Shown: positions 13,205 to 24,100 of the stretch, one piece after another | Layout: each line of letters begins with the position of its first letter | Numbering within the stretch: position 1 is the first letter of the stretch | Origin: Enoplolaimus lenunculus | Taxonomy: Eukaryota; Nematoda; Enoplea; Enoplida; Thoracostomopsidae | NCBI GenBank assembly: GCA_030248215.1 | Contig: JASANG010003533.1 | Location: 1-64,000, forward strand | DNA length: 64,000 nt | Reading direction: 5' to 3' | The notes under the pieces: generated by a model | Seen by the model: only the letters and a program-made list of their open reading frames with translations | What the model was told of the DNA's origin: nothing | The model's database searches: none | Made by a program: the position numbers and the translations under genes

Positions 13205-13715
13205 AGACTGATGATACAGCAAGAAATATACTACTATTAATATATATTAAAATTTTTTGTTTTCTATTTGTTTTATAATATATATTACATAGTTTGAGCG
13301 TATTTTTGTTTTTTGTGATTTGGTTGTGATTTGACTTAAATGCGCAAAATTAAACATAAAAATTATAGCGTTTTTCTGAATTTCTGTGAGTAACATTTGC
13401 AAGCGATCTATATGTGGACATCCCGTAGTTCGCGTAAGGTAACCAGAGTAGTAACCAAAAATCTTTGCAAACATTGATAGACATCAAAACGATTTGTTGT
13501 TTTTTATTAGCTGGATTATTGAGTATTCGCAAATAAGTGCAAATGGGTTTAATTTAACTTCATTCGGTTTATCATAAATGAAATTTAATAAAGGCTTTAT
13601 ATTGTTTCACGTTATTAATATTTTATATTTTTCTTTTTTTCATATCAGTAAAGTTTTTATTTCACAATGTTTGAGTTTTAGAGAGCAGTGCATGAATCGT
13701 GGCTTTGCATATTAT
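13205..13715. other. 3' flank of the EPHX4-like gene, no gene seen
   Basis: AT-rich sequence follows the stop. I see no conserved coding exon on either strand and no clear AATAAA close to the stop. The short open stretches here lack any recognisable motif. Confidence 0.4.
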
Positions 13716-14519
13716 ACGTGGTTCGCATTACTGCTGGGGCAGCCTGAAGCACGTTTGCTCCCATGTTGGTTCGACATCACCACGAAACGCTGCGATGTAG
13801 CTAGCGTGTATGACGAGAAAAATTGTATGTCATTTGACATCGAACCAATTAATGCCTTCAAATTATCATTGCGTAGATGTCGACGCACTTCATATCATAC
13901 CATGGGATTGTCATAAATTGCAAATCGAACTTCAATTTTGGTATGATATTGTACACGACATTACGGGTGGCTTACTGCATTTTTGCAGTGTTAAAAACGC
14001 ATTGCCCAGGCAATAATGTTCAATCCATGGCTACCTACCACATGAGGATAGCAGACAGCTCAAATTTTTGAATTTGATGGCGGGTTCGCGTGCAGACAAC
14101 ATTTTACCCGCTATTGTAACAGTGACAAAAGGTGTTCCGGTCTGTCCCAGTTATAACGTAAGACGAGAAAAATTGTATGTCATTTGACATCGAACCAATT
14201 AATGCCTTCAAATTATCATTGCGTAGATGTCGACGCACTTCATATCATACCATGGGATTGTCATAAATTGCAAATCGAACTTCAATTTTGGTATGATATT
14301 GTACACGACATTACGGGTGGCTTACTGCATTTTTGCAGTGTTAAAAACGCATTGCCCAGGCAATAATGTTCAATCCATGGCTACCTACCACATGAGGATA
14401 GCAGACAGCTCAAATTTTTGAATTTGATGGCGGGTTCGCGTGCAGACAACATTTTACCCGCTATTGTAACAGTGACAAAAGGTGTTCCGGTCTGTCCCAG
14501 TTATAACGTAAACCGCGCA
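13716..14519. mobile_element. Harbinger-like MITE, copy B with internal duplication
   Basis: The left end (CTGGGGCAGCCTGAAGCACG) and the right end (GTCTGTCCCAGTTATAACGT) match the inverted ends of copy A at 7262-7930. TAT flanks both sides (13713-13715 and 14520-14522) as a possible 3-bp target duplication. The interior contains a perfect head-to-tail 350-bp duplication that includes the right terminal sequence (listed separately). Confidence 0.6.
13812..14511. repeat. Perfect 350-bp tandem duplication
   Basis: The 350 bases at 13812-14161 are repeated at 14162-14511. Reading both copies side by side I found no difference. The unit begins GACGAGAAAAATTGTATGTC and ends in TTATAACGTA, so the junction lies just inside the MITE's terminal repeat. 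Identity implies a recent event or an assembly artefact. Confidence 0.9.
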
Positions 14520-14954
14520 TATCCGTACCATGGCTTGTACAATGTTTCACATAAAATACGCGGGGAATGGTTAATGAACAGGGAATCGCGGTAATAAAAT
14601 TCCAGAGCAAGTATAGGTATATGTTGCATATTATGTGATAATGCATCGTAAAAACATCTCCACATTGGTTAGTGAAAACATATTGACTAAAACATATGAA
14701 AAGCAAATATTCAGGTGCAGGAGAAGAGGTTTGGCAGGTTAGGAGTTTAACACCCTTTGTGTTCTTGTCCACGAGTTCTTAGAAGCCTTTTCTTTTTAGC
14801 TGGCATCGCAAGAGAATACAATACGATTTTTATAGAACGTAACTCAACTCTCTAAACTCTAGGCTGCGCCCTTTCCGTTGTTGTGCTGTACTGTAATATA
14901 CAGAATATACCTTTGTCAAATTGATTTCTAAATTTTTATTAGCAGTTTTCATTT

Positions 14955-15117
14955 TGTAAAGATTACTGGCGGAATGTTTTTCAACGGGACGGCAATACAG
15001 CAGTTATAGACTAAACGTTTCTCTTATGCTTAGGTACAAGCTCATTCTTACGCTTTTAGGCTAAGGAATATGCTTATGCTACTATATCTGCCTTGTTCTA
15101 CCTAAATATTGGCCGTG
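14955..15117. mobile_element. GGCGGAAC-type MITE with TTAGGC words, decayed
   Basis: The left end (GTAAAGATTACTGGCGGAAT) and the right end (CCTTGTTCTACC, then TTGGCC) match the ~200-bp family described at 22618-22835. The interior has CTTATGCTTAGG and TTAGGCTAAGG words. It lies just downstream of the SLC36-like stop and may sit in its 3' UTR. Confidence 0.5.
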
Positions 15118-15186
15118 ACATACAGCGTTTTTAGCAGTTTAATATTACATTCTGTGCTGTCACCTGTCGTGCACATCATTCGTCGG

Positions 15187-18100
15187 TCAAAATTGTTTTG
15201 CCATTTCTTGTAATGAACTAAATGTTCCAGTAAGCAATCCAACAATTCCAACTATCATCAGCAAAATGTTTTTAAGTAATCGCCAGTAAGCTCGTCCCAA
15301 GCTGCGGTTGTACAACCGGGCCCGTTCGCCAGTTCGAGACAAAATATCCAGAAACCCGGGTATAATTAGGCCAAGCGCTGAGCATGTGAATGAGCCGACC
15401 AATGACACGAATATATCAACCCGTGGGACAGCGGCGGCCAGTCCAACTGAAAACAAAATTCAGCTCTTTACACTTTTACACATTTACGATTAACAAGAGT
15501 TTAACCATATTCCGAAGCCTACCGTAAGCAAAAAATGTCTAAAGCTTAAGCATACTTTATTGCAGCCCCGCGGAAAACGGTCCGCCCCTGCTCTTTACAT
15601 AGACCGTTTTTTCCGCGGGACTGCAATAAAGTAAGGTTTAGCTTTACACTAATTTTTTGCTGAGGCTTAGGTTTAGGCTTTGGTCCTATACGCATGTAAA
15701 AAGTTTCGGAGTCCATTGCAATAACAAACAAGTATATTTTTATCTAAAATCTTGAACTGAAGAGAAATCCGTTAATTACTTATGATCATGCTCACTACAC
15801 CCTTGTTTAGTATTCAATCTATTACGGGCAAATCTGAGCGGACCAGGCCGGGCCCAACCCTGGTATAGAGTTATATTTACGTTTAGCCTTCTTATGTTTA
15901 CGGTTAGGCGTGGGCTTAAGTTTACGCTTAGGAACCGTTCACTACCTACATCATTGTATTAATTAATTTTACAGATTTGTGTTTATTGCAAATTTTTTCT
16001 GTATTCTCATATGTATTTATTTAGCATCTATACCATGTTGGTGGTCATCGCTTTGGTAACTTGTGCACCTGTAAACTGAGAGAGAGTTGCAAGATTTTAG
16101 CACATCGTTCTTATTTGATTTGTATTGCGTTAATACAGATATCGAGAGCCGTAGCGGTCGCAGTTTGCTTCCTTGAATAATACGCATTATTACTTACTAA
16201 CGCTAGGATTCTACAGTGTTAAAAATTCGACTCGTGGCTTTTATGAAACCATAGTCTCTGCAGCGTGTAGCACTTATCACCAGTTTAGGTTTTCAAGCAT
16301 GCTAACTATGGCATCTGATATTCTGAAAAATCTATTTCAAGCATGCTAACTATGGCATCTGATATTCCGAAAAATCCATACCGGTTTGAAGAATTCAATT
16401 ACAAAATATGCTAAATTTTAGCCTCATAGTTCATCGGTTACAAGGTTCGTGGACAATTTTTCGAAGACGCTACACACATTTATGGATCAGAGACCTTTGG
16501 ATTTCAATTTTACAATTTTTCGAAAGCGCTACGCACATTTATATATGGATCAGAGACTTAGGTTTCAATTTTAATGCTTACATATAAGTAGTACTAATCC
16601 AACGCGTGCGATAAGCTCGAGCAGTAGCTGTTTCAACCGTTGATTTGAATATTTTCGTTTAAGGTAATTTCGAATGATATCGATTGGAACGTAATATTGT
16701 AGCGCAAATGTAAAATATATTGCAACCACCAGCATAATTCTGGCTGCTTCGTAAAGCCTGAAACATTTAAAATTGAGAAAAAATATGTATATGTGAGTTA
16801 ATTAGGAGTAAAGAAATAATTACTAGTTTTCTAAATTTTGTAATTTTTCTCTTATTTAGACATTTAACAATATAGATGTTCTTGAACTATTTGGTAGCAC
16901 GTTTGTTTTCGTTAAGTTAAACGACCAGTGTATTTGACTGCGTAAATTTGGCAAATATAATGCTTTCTGGTTTATTATCATAAACTGCTGATAATCTACG
17001 AACTTATACTAGCGCTGATCTGTATAAATTTTATGTTACAGGCAAAATATCTGCATATTGTATATATGTAACTCTTTAAAACGCGTTTATGTCGGACTTA
17101 ACAGACGCAATGCTTAAAAAGAGCTTAACGTTTGTAACTGGAAACGCAGGAAAACTAGCGGAAGTCAATGCAATTTTAGGCGAATCAGTGTCGGTGACCG
17201 CTTGTGATGTTGACTTAGACGAATATCAAGGCTCTGCGGACCAAGTTGCGTCGGCGAAATGTCGGGCGGCGGTAGAAAAATTGGGTCGCGGTCGCGTCAT
17301 TGTTGAAGATACTTGTCTTTGTTTTAACGCCCTTGGCGGCTTACCTGGACCGTATATTAAATGGTTCCTTAAGGCCTTAGGTCCTGATGGTTTGCCTCGC
17401 CTTTTAGCGGACTGGGAGGACAAAACGGCATACGCGTTATGCACATTTGCATATTGTCCTGCTTATGATCCGGAAAAGTCGAAAGCGGCGCCTGTGATAC
17501 AGCTTTATCGCGGCCGGACTGAAGGCATGATTGTACCGCCACGGGGACCGAGAGACTTCGGGTGGGATCCTTGTTTTCAACCGCAAGGATATCAAAAAAC
17601 GTACGCAGAAATGGGGTCAGAAGAAAAAAATAAGATTTCACATCGTGCGAAAGCGCTACAGTTGTTGAAAGATGAGTTGTTGCCTACGTTATAGCCAGTT
17701 TAGGAGATATCATCAGTAATATATTTATATATTTAGAAAGACTTAGGCTGTTATTTGCAGCGAATAGCATTTGGAGATGTTTGGATTTTAATATGAAAAA
17801 TGTCCTAACAGTTTGTAACTCTCATTTTGTTAATTTGGGATTCTTTTGGAATAAATTATATAAAGTAGCTTCAGGGTGTAACTGAATATCAGGGTTCAGG
17901 CGGAATTCGTGCAAAAATTCAATTCTCTGTTCTGGTTCCTGTTCTTGCATTCAAAGATGCACGAACCTCAATTGTTATGGTTTTGTGGCAAATTATTTTC
18001 AATCATTTAGATATTAGAAACTTTGTCTTTGAACATTTGTTATTTCGACATAATTGTTTTTGCAATTACTTCAGTTTTGTTAATAATTTGTTTCTGTTGT

Positions 18101-21100
18101 GTTTTCACAAGATTTGATGATGAAATAGCTGAAAATTCGCGTAAGCCATTTTTTGGCAAGTTTTCTAAAACGCCGATTAGTAAAAATTCGGCGATGAAAA
18201 TTATTTCAAATTCCGGTGCGTGCTGTTTACCGTAAAAGTGTTCTTGTCTATATAGTGATGTTATTAAAAGTAAAACTAACGCCGTTGCAGGTAGATTGAG
18301 TGTTATAGTGCCCTTTTCGCGGGCTTCGTCTCCGCATTTAATGTAGCCGTAGAATCCAATCGCAATGTACAGAATGGCGGCGAGAGCAGCAGAAGTGTTT
18401 AAGATTCCCGTGTTTGCTGTCATCGTTACGGGATCTTTCATTCGGTTCTCGGTTGGAAGTATCTGGAAATTTGTGATGGATTTTGTTAAAAAATTACACC
18501 ACGTTTTTCAATAGGACTGCAATAAAGGACGGCTTTTAGGTTGTTTCATTTAAGCTTAGGTTTTAGGCTTTTCTTGCGCTTTGTACGTAGACTCGAAACT
18601 AAACTTTTAGGCTCCTGTATAATAGCACTGGCCGATGCAGGTTAACAGAACATTGCAGGAAGTAGGGAAATTCCGTTATGGTTATACTACTAATTTTTAT
18701 ATAAAAAATAACTACAAAATAGTTGAACGACATCAGGGAAAGTATACACAAAAAACATCGCCTCCGAAATGGCTGGAACCTCCAGCCAAATTTTAACACG
18801 AAACCAGGCCTTCAAAGTAAACAACCTAAAAAAGTGAACGATTTTAGTTGCCACCAAATTTTGGTTTCTACTTTAAGTTCAGTTACATCGCACAAAGTTC
18901 ACTGTAAAAAAACACTGAGTAAAATTGACTCTCTCCGAAATAGGCTCTACGGGACTACACAAACTGAGTCAAATTCGACTCCACCAGAGTCAAACGTGCG
19001 ACTTAGTGAGTTGAATTTGACTCTGGTGGAGTCGAATTTGACTCAGTTTGTGTAGTCCCGTAGAGCCTATTTCGGAGAGAGTCAATTTGACTCACCATTT
19101 TTTGCAGTGTTCCTTAGCCATCGAATATCAGCGTTCATAGCACGGCTATTTCTGCAGGGCAATGTTTTGCATTTTTCTACGGTTTCATCGTTTTTTGTAT
19201 TAAACTGTGGATAAATTTTTGTTGAAGTTCGCCTCACTTGCGCCAATACCTTTACCATGAGAAAGTACGCATAGCAAATTAGCATCTAGTATACGCTGCA
19301 AAAAATGGTGAGTCAAATTGACTCTCAGAAATAGGCTCTGCGGGACTACACAAACTGAGTCAAATTCGGCTCCGCCAGAGTCAAACTGGCGTCTGTCAGT
19401 GAGTCGAAATTGACTGTGGTGGAGTCGAATTTGACTCAGTTTGTATAGTTCCGTAGGGCCTATTTCGGAGAGGGTAAATTTGACTCACCATTTTTTGCAG
19501 TGTACGTGCGAAAAATACGCAAAGACGAGCTATGTTTAAAATTGATTACACGTATACGCACTACAAAATCTACCGTAAACATGAAAGCCCCTGCGACTCG
19601 AAGGTGAAACTTTGAGTCGAGCGGTGATACTGAACGTCTTTCACTGGAGTTTATTATGGCGTCCAAATAATCAACACATTGTAGATAGAAAATACTCATA
19701 CGAGAATAACTCAAACTTGTACCAAGTTGATTGCTTCAAACGCGGACATAACGGTACCAAAACAAAGGGACCACGATCTGACTGGCAATGCTGCGCTACG
19801 TTCCGATACTGGAGGCAAATCCGTAAAAAGATATTGGAGTGTGATCAACAAACCGCAAACAAACAACGCGTTTGATACGAATGATAGCGGAGCAATATAC
19901 TTGAGTTCGCGAATCATGACTATGAGAAGTACTGGCGGGAGAAAGGCTGGAAAAATTTAAGATGGATTGTTTTAGTCCCAGAAACAAAGCTCGTCTTCAT
20001 TCTATATCCCTGATTTCAAACTTTAGCTTATTAGAAATAGAAAATATATATTCGTGGGAAATAGAGCGGCCTATACAAATTAAACCACAGGTTTGCAGTT
20101 TCACAACAAAAAATTCGTCGCGGTTGTCGAACTTTGTTGAGAGAAAGGCAGAGAAAGAAAAGCACACGTATAGCATATTTGAAACTATTTAAGAGTAGAT
20201 TCTTCAAAGTATTCGTCTGGGAAGAGTTGTTCAAAGTTTTTACAAACCATTAGTGGGCCAGTGCCCCCTTTTGCCCCCTCTGCCTACGCCTATGATTGTT
20301 CGCATGAAACAGTCTGATTTATTGCTAGGACTTTGAAATGCGGTACTTTTACTGTAGCATTGCCAAGACATGAGATTCAAGACAAGCCGCTTTACCTGCA
20401 ACATACACGTAAACTGAGAGATTGTTGCCTGGGTAAACGAAGTCGAATACCTGCAACAAAAACGGTTTTAAGATTAAACATTTTTATAGCAGTCACCGCT
20501 TCCACACTTGTCCCGGTACAGAAACTTGCGCTGTTGAAGGCACCTGCTGTAAGATCGAGGTGAAAGGGGTGAATAAATCCATCGTTTTGCCATTCCACAT
20601 TTAAATTGCTTCCGTGCCGCCACTGTTTGCTCTTTCTGCATAAAGCTATTTTTAGTTTATAGTGCTCTATAGCGTTAACAGACCGCGCATTGGGTGAACC
20701 AAACCTTAAAATTTTAGTGGTTTACACTTTTCTTTCACCTATACATCAGGGTGTGACAGGATATGCGGCTCCAGCTCCGGCTCTGGCAAAAAATCGCCAT
20801 CCGGTACCGGCTCCGTCAATTTTTGGTATCCGGTCGCACTCTGCTATAATAGAGGTCTACCGCTATATGATACCTAAAAATTATTTACAAGTCATTAGGT
20901 ACACAAACCTGTTGTAGATTTTCCGATACAAATGCCACGTACGCACAACAGAAGCCAAGTTGAGTTATGAATATGAAAACGTTGATTACGTACCTTAAAT
21001 TTTGTATTCATTGTTAGTAAGAAAAGCTATTGCTTTCATATTGAAGTGCAGGCATCAACCACTGTTATGCGTAATTAAATCAAATAAATCCATTGAAAAC

Positions 21101-24100
21101 CGACACATAGGCGTACGGGTTCTCTTAGGGTGGCGCTAGGGCATTTTGCTCCAGAACAACATGTCATTGCCGTAAAAAATCACAAAATCGTCAAAACTAC
21201 TCAAAATTTAGTATTAATGCTCAAACTGACTAACATTTTTAATATACTTGGGCGGTTTTGATGGTCAAAAAACAATTTTTTGGTCAGTACTTAGCTTGGT
21301 TCATCACTTTCCGAATTGCATAGAGTTTCGTCTAAACAAGAAATTATACGGTTTAAGTTTAAACTGTATTACCTTTGGTACGTAATAGCGACTGAATTCA
21401 AAACTTTTGCAACCAATCAAGAAACGTAAAATATTTCTAAAAATTGATATTCATACCTACCTCATTGGTTGAGCAAAGCGCTGAAACACAAGCGGGCCAT
21501 ACGCGATCGTAACTTCAGCGACGTCGGCGTAATTCATAGCAACTTTCGGGATACTAAAAGCAAAACAAAAAATCAAATTTGGCTCGTGAGTTCATTTCTA
21601 AAATCATTTCCATTTGAATGTTTACAAATGAAGCGTCAATGTTACTTTTAGGGCTGTAAGCGTACTCCTAAGCATAAACATAAGCCTAAGCCTAAGCCTA
21701 AACGTTGCAAAAGCGTATTCCTAAGCCTGAGCCTAAGGCTAAGCCTAAGCAAAAATGCAAGTAGTCTAAAATGTAAGAAAAGTAAACATGGGCCACAAAT
21801 GATATACGGATGATTGCATCGCATGTGTAAGTGTTTATTATGCGTTTATCGCTCAATTACAGGTATATTAAATATGGTTTTAACCAGCATACAGAATCCA
21901 AAATTCAATCCATGAAACAGAAGTTATGCCAGTAAATATATTAGAACCCATTCTCAAATATAGTAGAAAGTAGAGTACCTTTACGAGCAATTAATACGTT
22001 AGATACACAATAATAGCATTTAACAATTACTACGCATATGAGCAGTATAAAATCTTCACAAGACTTGAAAGTTCTCCTCATCCTCGAGTGTCAAGCTTCG
22101 ATAGCTGAGTGGTTTGCTGAATGATTCTCGCCCGTGAATCTGCGGTTCCACACCTATCATGAAGTTTTATATCCGAGGTCGCCCCATGGTTGGACAGTGG
22201 GAGGCCGTACTCCCCAAATTTGGTTGGTACCCCCCAAATAGACTCGGTCTAAATGTAAACAATCTTGATTTGCAATTGCTGGGGGCCCAAAATTAAACGG
22301 TACGTCCCCAAATATAATTTTCTGTGAACGCCGCTGCTATACTAAATGGTAGATATGAAACAATTTTTAATTACTGTCTCTTAATGTTTGCGAAATTAAC
22401 TGTTTGTAATATGTAGCAACTTTACTTCGGATCAGGACTTACGTTGCACAGAAGTAATGATTGATTTGTAACAATGTTTGCATGCTCTGCACATTGAGAT
22501 AGACAATAACCACGGTTATCACTGTTCCTACCTGTAAGAAATAACGAAACAAGCAATAATTGAGGTTTTATATTAAGTTGCAATCATTCGAGCCTCGTAA
22601 CAGCGCCTAATAATCATGTAAAGATCAGGGGTGAAACGTTTTTCTGCGGGACTAGAAAAGAGTAAGCTTAAGCCTTGGACTAATTTTTTGCTTGGCTTAG
22701 TCTTAGGCATATTCTTAGGCTTAGGAATATGCTCATTCTTACGCTTACGCATTAGGCTTAGGCTTAGGGATATGCTTATAATTCTGTTCCGCCCCCGGTT
22801 CTTTACATTGGCCGCAATAATTGGGGTTATATAAATTTCAATCATTCGAACCTATTAACAGTGCCGAATAATTTTCCAATCAATATAATTGCACCAACTA
22901 AAATTAGCTTAGTATTCTTTTTGAAACGTAGATACCCAGCAATCGTAACCGTATAGTTAGAAATGTGGACCTATTTAAAGATTAGGGACGGAATGTTTTT
23001 CTATGGTACTGCAATAGAGTAAGCTTAAGCTTTACTACTTACTATTACGACCTTGTTCTATACATTGGCCAAAATGTCTTAAAAGCTAAAATACTAAGCA
23101 GTTAACTTGATAAAATATTGCTGTTTATTGCAGCAGTGTTTTATCTCTGAAATTTTAACTTATTTAGATACTTATTTCATAATTTTGTAGTTATCCCTGG
23201 TTTCTGATGATATTATACAGTTCATATGGTAACAGGCCAAGTTCATGAGGGGTGCTAGACTTGGTGTCGGTTTGCCAAAACACTACGGGTTAATTTTAAT
23301 GCTTTTTACGAGCGAACGTAGCGTGCGAGAAAATTTCTTTACTTTTGGGATTCAGCAAGGTTATGCTAAAGTATGAAAAAGCGCCTTTTCTTTGTTTCTG
23401 CAGAAATTTCGACGGGATATGTCCCAATATGCCATTGTTTAACCTCCATGCTAGAAAGCTGAAGGGCAATGTCATCGAAGCGCAGATAAAATATACTTAC
23501 AACATAGCCAGCGTTAGCGAAACTGTACGCCATCGAAAGAATGCCACATCCAATAAATCCTTTAAACATATTGATCAGTGTTGCAGTGTTGCTAAAAAAT
23601 GTTGAACAATTGAACGTAACACATATATGAGTACTGTAGTGACCCGCATAAGAGGCGCTCCCATTTTGAGTCCACTCAATAAGAGTCCGCATCCCTATAA
23701 TAAGAGTCCGTAAGTAGATAGTGTTCTTAAACCCTAATTATAGTCCATATATGTCAATTATCCCTAATTGTAGCTCAAAAATGACTCCAGGACCAAAAAA
23801 TAATTTGAATCCGAAACTTTAAAGCGTACTTAAAACTTGAAAGTACATTTCTAAGTATAAACTTGCATTATCGCTCAAGCTATTGACATAAGACAAATAA
23901 TCGTTTAATTCAACGGATAAATTGCAACACCGGATGTATATCAGTAACGACGACTGGCGGAGCGTTTGTTAAAATAAATAACAGACCGTAACCGAATAAC
24001 AAGTGGGGTACCCTCCGGGGAGACCAAATAAATATCAGTCCCCCCTCTTATTCTGGTCACTAAAGTACAGAGAAAATTCAGCATTGATAGGAAACAATAA

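Noticed and set aside
20240-20310. Candidate SLC36 exon with [16 protein letters not shown]
   Set aside because: It is preceded by a GGGGGCAAAAGGGGGCAC tract typical of a repeat end, has no donor before its stop, and the remaining exons already close the frame without it.
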